Positions 44,660-56,503 of a DNA stretch of 64,000 nucleotides are shown piece by piece. The notes beneath the pieces are model-generated. The model made no database searches. It had not been told where the DNA came from and was given only the letters and a program-made list of their open reading frames with translations. Within the stretch, counting starts at the first letter, position 1. The number at the start of each line of letters is the position of its first letter. This stretch comes from Fragilaria crotonensis (Eukaryota > Bacillariophyta > Fragilariophyceae > Fragilariales > Fragilariaceae). A program made the position numbers and the translations under genes. The stretch is from the NCBI GenBank assembly GCA_022925895.1, contig JAKSYS010000231.1, positions 18,429 to 82,428 of the forward strand, read 5' to 3'.

Positions 44660-47600
44660 CACTCCTGCAATCCTGCGATCCATCATCGTAGGTCGTAGGA
44701 TTGACGTTCATGATCTCGTCACGGAACTTCATAAATTGCATCCCTTGCAAAGGTTTCGTAAAGAAGTCACCAACCATTTCGTTGGTAGGACAATGCTCAA
44801 TTTTGACCTCTCCAGAGGCCACTCGATCCTTGATAAAGAAATAACGGATGTTGATATGTCGAGTTCGCTTTCCACTTGACGCCTTCCCGTTTTCGGCCAG
44901 TAGGATCGTACTTTTGTTGTCCTGATAGACAATGGATTCGTTAACTGCGTATCCCTGGGCCTCCAAGAAATATCGGGTCCATAAGGCTTGTGGAAGAATG
45001 TCGTTTACCCCAACCAGTTCGGCCTCAGTTGAACTTTTCGTATTAATCTTTTGGCGAGTGGAAGTGCCGTAGATTGCCCCCTTGCCAAGCATCATCACGC
45101 CACCTGTATGACTTCGCATATCAGGGTGCACCGCAAACGAAGCGTCAACCCACCATTTAACGATGTTACATTCGTCAGCCTCCAAAATCAAGGGCATTTT
45201 AACCGTGCCTCGCAGGTACATCATAGTCCTGCCCAATTTTTGTAGTCGTCGACGTCCGGTTCTTTACGCGAGTACATAGAAATGCCACTGCTGTCTGTAT
45301 GTCCGGCCGTGCGCGCGCATAGAAACAGAAGCTTGGCCACGTTGTGATGGAAAAAATCGGACAACTCGGTGTTCAGCTTTTCTGCATCATCGTTCACATC
45401 GAATAGATGCGATGATGCCGGTGACCTGACTGTTCCTGACATGTCGGCCGGCAATTCCGTTATCATGTTCTCGATGTAGTCGATCATCGTGAACTTAACC
45501 TTGCCCTTCACGCTGAAGTCGATCGTCATTCCAAGGTATTCGTGCACCTTTCCTCTTGAGATCGTGAGCGGGGCCTCCTTCCCAAATTCAGACTTCAGCA
45601 GCTCGATCACGTCATCAACGACCTTCGGGTCAACATGGGAGATTTTAAGGTCATCCACATGCCACAAAATGGTACACTGTTTACCATTGACAATTTTGTT
45701 GGCGACACAGCTGTCATATGGGTTCAGAACAAATCCCCATTTGATTAGTTGCTTGCTTAGCTTTTTCCAAAACAGAAATGCGCCAGTCAGCGTGCCGTAC
45801 AGCGCCTTCTCCAGTTCCACATAGAGTACCATTCGCCCGTTTTCCATCTGAATGTACTTCCGATACATTTTGGGATCAATTCGGACCATGAGCTCTGCCA
45901 TCTTCCCTTCCAATTTCATGTGGACTGTTCTTTCACCTTTCATCCCGACCTGCATGAATGCAGCTGGGAGGTCAACCACCCCCACATCTCTTTCTTCTTT
46001 GGCGTCAATTGTGCACGATAGCATGACGGACTCAGTTGCGACTGTTGGTGAACTCGCCTCTTCCTTGGTTGTGTATGGTCGCTGTTTTCTGCCGTCCGCA
46101 CAGCCTCTTCCTTTTACCGTGCCATCTCGTTTCTGCTTCAAAAACATCAGGTATTGTAGTGCCGCCTCGCGCTCTTCATCGGTCATCTCGTCCTTGCCCC
46201 TTGGCCTTATGACCTCACGGTCATACAGTTGCGTTAGTTCTTTAAGCACGGCGTCAACGCCGGCCTCGCCAAAAATTCGGGCCCTTTTCGGACGCTGTGC
46301 TGTGTCATGGCGATGGACTCGAGCGTAGCGTGTAGGTGGCCATAATCCCGCGGCTTGCGGGCCCGAAGATTATATTTCCCAGTCTTCTTCCGTATCGCAC
46401 GTCCATGAGTTCGTCAACTTGCATTGCAGGTCGCGCAGCCTCGACTTGTATTGTTGGCGCGACTGGAGCGATCTCGCCCTCTCGCGACTTCGTTCGCGTC
46501 CTCGTTCGCGTCTCTCGCAACTTCGTTTGCTTCTTCGTTCGCTTCTCTCGCGACTTCGTTCGCTACATCGTTCGCTTCTTCGTTTGCTTCTTCGTTAGCT
46601 TCGTCGTCTCTCGCGACTTCGTTCGCTTCTTCGTTCGCGTCTTCGTTTGTTTCTTCGTTAGCTTCGTCGTGGGCGTTTCTCGCGACCTCGTTCGCTTCTT
46701 CTTCACCAGCTTCACCAGCCTCTTCTATCGCGACATCCGGGATGTCTTCGTCGTTTGCATCCTCTTCTATCGCGACACCCGGGATGTCTTCAGCGTTCTC
46801 TTCAACGTTCTCTTCAACAATCTCAACAATCTCATCATCCACTCCTGCGATCTGACCGTCGATCCAGTCATCATCATCGTCGTCGTCATTAGCTGGGTCG
46901 TCGTTCGGATCGAAATCATCATCATCATCATCGTCATCATCATTCGCATCGTCGTCATCATCGGGGATTAGCACTCCTGCCCGATCGGAAAACTCAAGGG
47001 GAGTTAATTCGAGATCGCGACGCGATAGTTTGTGCACTCGATCAATAACGTCTGCGGGGATTGGGAGCTCCGTCCATTGTGTGCGGTGCAAGCGCTTACC
47101 AGTTGTAAGGCTGTAGAAATAGTGTCCCCCTTGTGCGTTACCCGTTGGGCGGAGCGCAATGGCACCCGTCGTACGCGGTAGCATAGAGTTATCGTGGGGT
47201 TCATGGGTCTGGACGTAGGCGCCGAACTCGATCTTGCAATGAGTGGCGTAGTCAATCGTCGACCCCACCACGAGAGCTCGAGGGCTCAACACATCGGAAA
47301 TGCCTCTTTGGACAGGGAAACTGTTGAGCCAGAACACGACGTAGTGTATGAGCTCGATGACGATCCTTGCGGGCAACTGTTTGAACGGCAGCATGCCGAC
47401 CACACTCCTGGATCTTTCTTTGATGGTCCGGATGTGGCGCTCTATTTCAGGCACATGTTCCTCGGCGGCCACACAATTAATGCTGATTCCCAGCTCCGCA
47501 ACGTCACCGACGAGACCGTCCTTGTCGAATTCGCCGTCCATCAATATCACCTCAATGTGAAACCCACGTTTTGCATACGTCTGGTGCACATGTGAGATGG

Positions 47601-47985
47601 CCTTAAAGATTGTGTCGGATTTTCGGTTGGTTAGAAACTCAGATGTTGAAAACCGGATATTCCTCGAAATCGTAACGAAAAATGGAAGCTTGTTTACGAA
47701 CATGATATCACCGGCCAGAGTTACCTTCCGGTACCGAGACATTATGGTAGCTGGTATATTGGTGTAAGTAGCCTGCACTGCTTTTGGCGTCTTTCGGACT
47801 GTTTTGCCCATGAGCGATCCGACCTCTGGGCCAAATATACGCTCCGCTGCAATAATGTCCTCACGCTTGACAGGACAATTTTGGAACAGGTTCTTGTCCA
47901 CAATGCCCAGGAATGTCTTAGTGCTTGGTCTTCCAATAATTTTTTGTACCTTTCGGGCCAGTACCGCCTTCGAGTAGTCGCGTTC
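44454..47985 (-). CDS. Pol of copia element 2 (integrase, RT, RNase H), frameshifted
   Basis: Read from about 47985 (DYSKAVLARKVQKII). Integrase residues lie in TLAGDIMFVNKLPF, VILMDGEFDKDG and EIERHIRTIKERS, then FPVQRGISDVLSP. An acidic linker of about 150 residues follows, first Asp-rich (46860-46980), then repeats of EANEEANEVARD type (46480-46700). Frame changes occur at about 46420, 46370 and 46280 (AAAAGGG). RT follows: VKGRGCADGRKQR, DLPAAFMQV, LEKALYGTLTGAF and the active site CTILWHVDDLKISH. Two compensating shifts lie at 45310 and 45260. A missing A in the run before 45236 separates RT from RNase H (INTKSSTEAELVG, YQDNKS, GDFFTKPLQG). No stop is explained only by substitution. Confidence 0.88.
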
Positions 47986-48021
47986 GGGTAGTACGGTTAT
48001 CCTCTACCGTATTGATCAGGT

Positions 48022-49702
48022 TCACGTCATAGTGTCCTGTGTCTTCATGGTCCTGCTCCTTGGTATCGATGTAATACAGCCCCTTCGGGATTGCTTGAAA
48101 ACACGCACCGTGCCGTCATGCTTGGTTAGGTGAAAGGCATTTCCTTCCTCGGTATCAAATGTCACGCGGTACCCACGTTCCTTCGCCTTCGCGAGAGACA
48201 ATATGTTCGCAATGCCTGTAGGGTTGTACCATACAGTTCCGTATCCACGGAGCTCGCCGATCAATTTAGTACTGGCAACGCCTGCATTGCAGTGAATGTC
48301 CATCGAGTTTGAATGCTCGCGAATGTTCGATAGCAGCTTTTTGTTGCAAAACACATCAACTGTAGACTGGTTATCAAGGAGGATCCAGTCTCGCGGAAGC
48401 CTGCCGTCGTGCTCGATTTGCATGACAACCCCGTGGTCGGAACCGGCAGCGCCGACGTTAACGAAGGCATAGTTGGCGACCTCATCTTGGTCATCAAGGA
48501 AGTCGATGTCGTACATGCCACTCGTAAGTAGCGTCGTTCCTGACTGTTTCTTGACTGGTTCAGCTGCTGGCTTCTTCTCATCACCCTCCGCCACACGTTC
48601 ACCATCGCACTCGTTTGCGTAGTGTCCTTTCTTCTTGCAGCGGTGACACGTAATGTGTTCTTTACTTCTGGGTTTGGCCTTTTTGTCCCCTTTTTCGTTG
48701 TCGGCGTTTACGAAAGCAATCTCCCCTTCACCTCCCACCTCGCGCTGTCCAAGTCGAGGATTGTTCTGGTAGTTGGAGAGGCGATGAAACGCATCGGCCC
48801 TGCTGCTGGGATAGCGAGCGTTACCCTCGTTATAATCGTTGTTGATCCCTTCGATGTACTTGCCGAAACGAGCACGGTCGCATGTCAACATGAACGCAAC
48901 TCCAAGGATCCTGTCTCTGATTTCGGCCTTCAAGGTACCCAGCTCTGCAGGGGTCATTGTGGCCTTGTCTCTCCCGTTTAGGACGTATCGTTCCATTCCG
49001 ATGTCATCATCGATGTTGCCGCCAGTATGTTCGAGCACATCAACGAGATTGTTGAAAACGGTGAGATGCTCCTTCAGAGTAGTGCTTCCGTTCTGCATCA
49101 AGTTGAAGTATCGCTTCTTTGCTTCATGAATGGCCCTTCCTGGATAGTTCTGGCTTTGGAACGCGTATGCAATGTTCTTGATCAGGATGAGCAGTTTCAA
49201 GCCGTCGCCGCTTCGCCAGATCTCGTCCCAGCCAGTGCTCGATTCCAGCTTCTGCTGCATCATGTCGGTGCATTGGCCCCATACGAGGGCGTATAACTTC
49301 TTGACGTTTTCGTTGAAGCCTGCCATCTGCTTTCCGACCATTGTGACTGCGTCTCCCCACAGCTTCTGCTGACCAGCAGTTGCCGTTGGCGGTAGGTCAT
49401 CTGGTATAAAAAACGTTGGTGCTTCGAGTGTCGATAGCGAGGCGAATGTCGCCGCCATGCTTGAAAGTCCTACCGCAATAAGCGGATAACTCCTTCTTGG
49501 TTCTGACGAACGTGTCGGCCATTTTCGATTCAGAACAATCAAAGATAGCTCCGTTCAGCTCGTCACATTTTCCTTCAAACTTCTTCGATGCGACACGATG
49601 ACCCTTGTTGAAATTGTAGCCTCTCTTCTTGGCTTCGCCTTCTTCCTTGTCCTTCTGTCCTGCATCACTGTTGCGCTCGGTCCTTTCCTTGGCCTCTGCC
49701 AT
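48022..49702 (-). CDS. Gag and protease of copia element 2, frameshifted
   Basis: The ATG at 49702 starts MAEAKERTERNSDAGQKDKE and runs to FKHGGDIRLA. A one-base shift near 49440 leads to the long gag frame (YALVWGQCTDMMQQKLESS, the usual copia gag block), a CCHC knuckle (CHRCKKKGHYANEC, about 48640) and the protease strand WILLDNQSTVDVF. The region before the GAG-pre-integrase part (VWYNPTGIANILSLAKAKER) is intact. Another shift at the C run near 48100 (KQS to PKGLYYIDTKEQ), where one more C mends the frame, leads into pol. The fusion is expected to be one Gag-Pol protein in the intact element. Confidence 0.85.
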
Positions 49703-49718
49703 GATTAGGTCTTGAGCT

Positions 49719-49732
49719 TTCTAATTTAATTT
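49719..49732 (-). other. Putative primer-binding site, complementary to own LTR
   Basis: The 14 nt directly inside the 5' LTR (AAATTAAATTAGAA in transcript sense) are exactly complementary to 49833-49846 of the same LTR; the last LTR base extends the match to 15. Same geometry as in element 1, with a different sequence. Confidence 0.6.
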
Positions 49733-50061
49733 TGTTGAAACCACAATATCAACATACAGTACCTACGTGCCAATCAGACAACGATACAGTACTGCAGTCA
49801 ACACTGGGAGATTAAATCGCTTGTAAATCGGAAAATTAAATTAGAATGAGACTATCACTCGTTTCCCAAGCTGGTCCGTTTACAATTGACCTTTTCGTTC
49901 ACACGTGATACGTTCTCAGTCTTGCCGGCACTCAATCGTGACAGCTTCCGTTTCTCCTTAATGTCTTGTTTAGACTCCCACGGTTCTCCATCCGGTATCC
50001 GTTTCGTCTCCGTTCGTCCTCTCACTATGTCCGGTCATTCCGACAGTAATATTATTCAACA
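49733..50061 (-). repeat. 5' LTR of copia element 2
   Basis: 329 bp, TG...CA. In transcript sense a TCATT initiator-like word (around 49845-49849) directly precedes or overlaps the segment complementary to the primer-binding site. Confidence 0.95.
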
Positions 50062-50204
50062 AAGACTACAGACGACAAGATTCGATAACAACTCACATCG
50101 CTACTGGTATACGGTCGAGCGTTTTTAATCTGAACGCAGCGGCAGCACGATAAATTAGATATGTGTTTTATTTCACATCGCATTGCGATCGAAGGAATCA
50201 GCCG

Positions 50205-50672
50205 ATGGCATCCAATTCCTTCAGATCTACTACTACCGGTAATAGTATCACCGAACGTTGGATGGAGCGTGTGGCACAGACCGAAGGATTGGAGCACGTG
50301 ATGCAGCAATGGTGCCAGAGAGAGATTCCGGCAATCCAAGATCTAAACGTTCTTGCTCCTTGCGTCTTTGCGAACGAATGCTGCACAACCCCAGATGGCG
50401 AAATGTGCTCCTCCACCATGTGCAAGGCCGTGATGACGCTGAAAGCAGAATGTCAGAGTTTCATCGAATGCAAGGACGCATATGCTGTAGCTAGAGTGGC
50501 ACATGCCGAAGCTGTCAAGAAACTTGACGACAATCAAACTCAGCCCGATCAGCATGACGCGATATCGTTGGAACCGCTGGCTTCGATACACGCCAAATTG
50601 GTTGCCGTGACAGAATCGGTTGTTTCCAAAGACGCCCAGGCGTTTGCCGCGAAAGTCCCAGATGATTTTTGA
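50205..50672 (+). CDS. Small Cys-containing protein, unknown function
   Basis: 155 residues from the ATG at 50205 (context GCCGATGGCA); the frame is open to an earlier ATG at 50163, but that adds only 14 poor residues. The central region has six or seven cysteines (HVMQQWCQREIP, LAPCVFANECCTTPDGEMC, MCKAVMTLKAEC), which could form disulphides or bind metal in a helical fold of CHCH-like spacing, although no exact CX9C pair is present. The C-terminus is acidic and soluble. There is no signal peptide or membrane helix. It lies 143 bp beyond the LTR of copia element 2, so its promoter may include that LTR. No family was recognised; real but unassigned. Confidence 0.55.
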   Translation: MASNSFRSTTTGNSITERWMERVAQTEGLEHVMQQWCQREIPAIQDLNVLAPCVFANECCTTPDGEMCSSTMCKAVMTLKAECQSFIECKDAYAVARVAHAEAVKKLDDNQTQPDQHDAISLEPLASIHAKLVAVTESVVSKDAQAFAAKVPDDF

Positions 50673-52035
50673 TCGTCACTTTGGGGTCCGGATCATGTTA
50701 CAAGCATTGAGGGCTTCTAGGAACAAGACTTCCCTCGTACTATTTGACGGAAAGCCAGACAAGTGACGCTAGTGCGAGACTCGATCCGATCGCAAGTCTG
50801 TGTCTTTTATTCCTGATTTCGATACACTTTGCAGTCCTTGTGAAATGGAATTGGATAACGTTGCGGAGTTCCTTCCTCTTCTTTGACGAGGAACACGTCG
50901 AAATCGCTTACTCCGTTCTTCACACACTAAGATAGCGGTTTGGGAATGGCATCAGTGCTTGCTTCCGCAGATGAGCAATGCATCCTTAAAATTGATAAAT
51001 CAGGCAATACTAAGATTGGATAGAACATCAACGACAATTTGAGAACAATGATTGAAAAGTTCTGTCAGTCAAAAGTTCCATGATATCATGATGATCTCTG
51101 ACCGACTGTAGCGTTGATCTTGATGGGAAGCGTTTCAAGCTGCCCCGGACGGCGATGCACAAACGCATTGCACGTGCCCTTTTGTATTCCCTTCTGTGAT
51201 GGCATTGGGGTTTATCGAGGTGCTTGCCATGTGTGTGCCGCGCGCACTGTGTCACATTTCCTCCTATTACACGCAATTTTCCACTGTAACCTGATAATGT
51301 AGATCTTTTGTCAACCTACCAAAAGCAACTCTGTTCACTATAATAGATTCATACACAGAGCTAAGGCGAAGAATTTCTTCAAATTGCGATAAGGAATGGA
51401 ATGGACCGAAATGTTTGCACGGACGCCGTTTGACTACACAAGCAGCAGCCTTACATTGGCAGGAGGAGACCTTCCAGAAAATTGCGAGCTTCGTCCTTTC
51501 CAAATTTGTCATTGAGTTTCTTGACAGACGTATGGAGGGCAGTCAATTCTTGCCTTCCAAAGGATCTTCGGGAACGTCACCGTCATACGCTTCCAAGGCA
51601 GAAAGCAATTTTGATTCTCCGTCGGTCACGTTATCATCGAGACGGTAGCGGCGGAAAGGCATTAGGGCAATCACAAAGATCAAGCGCCATTGGCGCCGGC
51701 GCGGTTTCCAAATTGGTCGCCGTACCTAAGCTTAAGTAAATAAATGACTCCCAGACGTTCCATGTAAGGATGGCGATGGGCATCATGGAGCAGCAAACCC
51801 TTTCGGAACTGAATTGGGTGGCCGTCTAAAGCTATGGGCCCAATCATCCCAACACCAGGGGCAAAGATAGGTGTATCAAGCCGCCCAATGTAAAGGCGCT
51901 AATGGCGAGAAGCTTCACCAATCGAATGAGCATGGTTCCCACAGTTAGCCCAAGGGCCCAGCATTCTTCAACAAATGTTAGAGTTGTAGTGACAAGTTAT
52001 TTGCACGGGTTAGAGACACTTACCGAGGACAAGCA
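50673..52035. other. Intergenic, no secure gene
   Basis: Only short ORFs are present (e.g. 50744-50935 and 51415-51648 on +) without recognisable similarity or splice structure. A GC-poor stretch around 51000-51400 has no special structure. Confidence 0.35.
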
Positions 52036-54534
52036 TCAGGAAATTACCTCAATCGGCCTCTTGCGAAAGAACCCTACAAAGAGAATTCTGCGCACGAAAG
52101 AAGAAGGAGTGAAGACAAGGGTCACCAAGATTCCAATCACGTTGGCAAGCAAAATCATCACATATGTTCGCGTGACGCTCCAGACCAAAGCAAACGTAAC
52201 CAATCCAACAATGATCAAGATAGACAAGGCACAGTAAAGGTCCCCAGAAGGCTGAACCAAACAGGATGGTGGTAAGGTCAGGCGCCATGCGATATTCAGG
52301 AAAGACCGGCAGCGAAGGCTGCCAATGTGACCGCAGCGAAACTGCAGGATAGTGCTGACACTCGATGGAATCCAAACAAGCGCGAGTGAAGCCGCAGCGA
52401 GAAACGCAACAACACAACCCACACTGCCAGCAAATCGTACTTCAGCCTCGGTTGGGAACCAATCAGGATCGGAAGAATCACAAAGCCTCTTCCTGAAGGT
52501 GTCTGTATTGCTGGTCGAGCTCAAAGAGGTGTCTAGTGGTAGCGGTGGAATTTGAAGCAGTCCCATTGGCCATGGTTTGCGCCAGAGCCGCTGCAAAATG
52601 GCGAGTGTCTCTTGTTGTTGTAGGCTTGCGACGGACTGAAGGATCTCTGGGTTACTGGCATTGAGGAGATATGCAACAAACTTAAAAGCAAGGTCCGGTT
52701 TGATACTGCGTAACTCTGCCACACTTTCCAAAATAATTCTCCACCAATACTTAACATCTTTTCGACGGCCTCAGCTACGTAAGGGACGTACGTAGCGACG
52801 AGTGCTTCAATATCGACTGGTGACATTGTTGGCGATGGTGTTGTTGGTGAAGGTGACACGGAAGGGGCTTGCGTTTCAGGGTTGTAAATCGCTTGGATGA
52901 GTAGGTCGATGCTTGCGTATAGGATAATGTAGAAGATGACGATGAACCATTGAGCAACATTCATGGAGTAGAGGCCGGCGTGGATGTACACGCCGTCCTC
53001 CTTGAACAAGGAACCGTTCCACATCTTTCGAAATGTATCCAGAACGCCTCCCACTGGTTCGCGGTGGTCGGCAGTCGCTTGAAAGTGCATCATGGCTTTC
53101 GCATGGGAGCTATTTAACGAAGTACCCCTCAATTTGAGACTGGCGGTTTCTGATTTTTCGGCTCTTTCAAGACAAGTACCACTGTGCTGTTCCAAAGCAT
53201 GGTCAACCATGCTGTTGATCTTGAACGCCGCAGCTTGCTTCGAGCAACACTCGGATTTGGCCATTTCGCACGTCAACCAGAAGTTCGAGAAAGGGAGTTT
53301 CTTCCACATTGACCTTGGAACGAGGACGTAGAGGAGTGCCTTTATCTGGAAAAGGAGAAGGAAGCAGCCCAAAGCAAGCGCAAAGCCGTAAACGAATTGA
53401 TATTGATAATCCGGAGCCTTGTATGTGTTGATGAGAAAGAATTTAACACTGTAGATGTATGACAAAATGCAGGAGATTGTGATCGATGCAATTCCAACCA
53501 CAACACTAAAAAAGCCAGGAAGATCGTGTTGGAGGTAAATGGAGTTACCGGCGGTAGACAAAACGACGAAGATCGTTCCCAAAACAATGAGCTGCAACAT
53601 GATCATCATCCAGGCAATGATGGAGTTGGCGACGCGACATCCAAACTCGGACATGAACGACGTCGGGCAATCCTGTCTGTTGGAGTATAACGATGTGTCG
53701 TATTGGGTGAGAAACAAGAGATTTTCGGGCAAATCGCAAAACGTTTCCGTGTGACGGCGTTGGTAAACTTACTGTCCAAGCTTTGTTCTAAACTCAAACG
53801 CATACGCGAAAAAAGCAACAACTACCAACACCCAGAGATAGATATTGAAGGTCTTGGACCGATAATTCTCGGCGACGGTATCGATCGTAGGCAAAGTGAA
53901 GAGTCGACTAATCTTGTCAAGGGCATCGTCAAAGTTCGTTTGTTGCATCTGGATCGTTGTCTTCCAAATTTGCGTCGAGAACAGTTCCTCGAGAACCGTC
54001 GTCGTAATATCGTTTACGTTTCTCGATTTTCCCAGATCCAGTCGTGTTGAATGTCTGACGTTGTGGCATTTACCAATACATTGTAATCAAACATTGTGGT
54101 ACCGTCTTGGTTTGCGCCAGCTGAGCATCTCATCCACCATCGCTAATCGGCACATCATCCTCACCATAGGTCTTCATGATATTGATCATCATTTTTCGGT
54201 CCAAACGCACGGGTTCTGTAGATCCGGTGACATCCAACATGATCATCTTGAGGACTTCGCCAACGAGCACTTGAGCATGATCATCATCAGCCCCAGTCTT
54301 GCGAAGGTGTGGTATGAGCAAAATGCTGGTAAGCTCAACGAGATCAAAGACTGCGGTGGGAATCGTCAATAGCGCCGGCCAAGCCGGGCATAAGATTCTT
54401 TTCGACGTACGCCAAATCGACTTTGATGCCATGTCGAGACAAAGGAAATTGACAACGTCTTGGGCTGTAGAAGCAGGATTCACTGGGTTAGATGATAATT
54501 CATAGTCTGCATCGTATGAGGATGAGGACATCAT
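52036..54534 (-). CDS. Large multi-pass membrane protein, unknown, with frameshifts
   Basis: About 800 residues read as one gene. The N-terminus 54534-54130 has a hydrophobic segment (AWPALLTIPTAVFDLVELTS). After an indel near 54138 comes MRCSAGANQDGTTMFDYNVL; after another near 54012, VNDITTTVLEELFSTQIWK. A membrane helix, NIYLWVLVVVAFFAYAFEF, follows. A 96-bp intron (53772-53677, GTAAGT, CAACAG) joins to DCPTSFMSEFGCRVANSI and at least three more helices (WMMIMLQLIVLGTIFVVL, FFSVVVGIASITISCILSY, FALALGCFLLLFQIKALLYV). A further helix comes near WFIVIFYIILYASIDL, then a Ser/Pro/Thr loop, and after a missing base at 52737 a last pair of helices to 52036. The extracytosolic loop with Cys and NxT sites suggests a surface protein. 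Family not recognised. Confidence 0.6.
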
Positions 54535-55745
54535 GGAGGAATGAGGGCATGCATACCTGTTATAGATGCGTCCTGTCTGAGCGTCGGTCCAGATTGATGC
54601 AACGCTGAGATGTACTCGAGTTCCTTGACATCGGCGTGTGCGCCAATCGGTTTCTCAAAGTAATCATGATGTATGATCAATATGATCAAGTCAGATCAAA
54701 AGATCAGAGGGTAGATAATGAGAATGGAGAGTGCTGCCGATTGTACTTGAGAAGATATTCGAACTTTCAGAAGGTAACAAGTTACGTGCTGGCAACCTAT
54801 CCAGTAAGCCGACTTGAAAATCCTGGTACATAAAGTTTTATCTATGTACTTGGCGTACCATGTATGCACACATGTCTTACCGAAGTAATTTGTACTTTAC
54901 GTACGTTTGCGAAATACTCGAGCTACATTGATGACATGATGACGCCTGCCTTGTCCGTTCGTCTCTATGTATTCAAAAAAGGAATCTTCAGCCCTTCAGT
55001 GCGAACTCCAGTATGTCGCTTCCTGTGTCACACAAAAGATGTCTGACAACATTAATGCGTTTTTTTGTAGTATGTAGTATGTACTATGTACTGTATAATG
55101 TACTGTATACATACTACTCTCAGAGTTCGCCTTCATGAGGATTTCGGGTCACAATTGCTGATGTCACCCAAAGTTCAAGGGCAAGTTGAAGAATCGTACA
55201 TCCTCCGTGGCGTCAAGATGGACAACTACGCTATTGGTTGTACGACGTACCTGGCATTACAGCAATTACAGCACACGTCTTGCACATGATGTTGGACTAC
55301 CTGGTACTGTATTTAGTGGTACCAGGTATTTGAGTACGGAATACACGAATGCAGATACAGGTATGCTGGAGCAGATACGAAATGCTATGATATGAATACA
55401 AGTGTATTCTCACAGGATATCATATAGCATGTACCCTGGTACAGTACTCGGAGTAGTTGAAAACCTACCGGTAGTTTCAGTAGAGTGTCAAAATCACTTT
55501 CCAATCGAAAATTGTTATCGCGCGCGCCTCCATTAAGATTTACAACTGGAGCACCCGTACTCTCGTACTCTGGTACGTGGTTTCTGGCATCATACCTGGT
55601 ACATGTACTGTCTGGCGATAATCTGGGTTCTGGGGTCTGGGGTCTGGGGTAGCTATACGCATACAACTCGATTGTACACAATGACACTTGCAAGAAGACT
55701 ACGTAAGCAAAGTACACCCAAGCTCGGGGTATACCTCCACACTCC
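54535..55745. other. Intergenic, no gene seen
   Basis: Short GTAC and TGTATAC words at 55075-55110 and 55295-55460, including CCTACCGGTAG near 55467. No coding region recognised. Confidence 0.35.
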
Positions 55746-56495
55746 CATCCCCACCCGTCAGGGTCTTTTGGGACGCTATTTTTCGAGTAGCGTCCTTAGA
55801 AACTTATTTAGGACATTTCCGATATGTCCGATCACTCCTCCAATTCCCACCCGATGCGCTATTATATGGGGTTTAAAAAGGGGGCGCACCCGTGCGCCGT
55901 ACTATTTCACTATACGAGTACAGTACGATATTCGGATTTCATTCTTTTGTCGTCTTCCTCGTCTCTCGTTCTATCATCATATCATCATCATCGTGGTTGT
56001 AGAATGGATCCACCTGTCAACAATGACGATTTGCTCATGAAGCATTTCGTTTTCAAGCGTGAAATCACCTCCTGGTGTGAAGAACAACATCATCACTACC
56101 GGTAGGTAGATGAGTGAGGTCACCATTGTCATCCCAAACGACGTCCATTTTGTTGCGATTTTTTTACAAACGTAGTCGAGTAGTTCAAGTAGTACAAAGT
56201 ATGGCGCACCGAGCACAAATATGGCGCACCATGCCTGAATCCAATGTTGAATAGATCTAAAGTCTCGAATCGAGTTGATCAAATAGGACGTATTGAGCAA
56301 CGCTATTTTATTGCCAGGAAGCAGAAATCATATTAATTCTGCCATATGGCAGAATGAATAGCGTTATATTCCAAGATATTCCATGAGCTTTTACGAAAAT
56401 GTCCATCGGGCCCCAACCGGTGGTATGCCGATTTCTAAAGACGCTTAAATGAGGCTAAAATCAAAATGTCCGAAAATACCCCACGGGTGGGGATG
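55746..56495. repeat. MITE-like element with imperfect TIRs and internal hairpins
   Basis: The ends are inverted copies (CATCCCCACCCGT at 55746, ACGGGTGGGGATG at 56483-56495). The match extends imperfectly inward for about 100 bp (GGGT.TTTT.GGAC, GCGTC.TTAGAAA, GGACATTT). It contains a perfect 8-bp stem, GGACGCTA/TAGCGTCC (55771-55795), and a 20-bp perfect palindrome, ATTCTGCCATATGGCAGAAT (56336-56355), itself flanked by AACGCTATT/AATAGCGTT. No coding region. Confidence 0.65.
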
Positions 56496-56503
56496 CTCTT
56501 ATA

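Larger units (their letters stand above)
44332..50061 (-). mobile_element. Copia retrotransposon element 2, full length, young
   Basis: LTRs at 49733-50061 (5') and 44332-44659 (3'), TGTTG to CAACA, identical except for one base in a C run (CCC against CC). Gag, protease, integrase, reverse transcriptase and RNase H occur in copia order on the minus strand. No target duplication is found (left flank CCTTG, right AAGAC), so one end may have been rearranged or the element may come from recombination between copies. The coding part shows at least six single-base frameshifts, most at homopolymers, which conflicts with the LTR identity and suggests sequence errors. Confidence 0.95.

Noticed and set aside
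46336-46971. Plus-strand ORFs rich in RFVR/FVRFFV and SSFASS
   Set aside because: Antisense to the acidic linker repeats of element 2; artificial.
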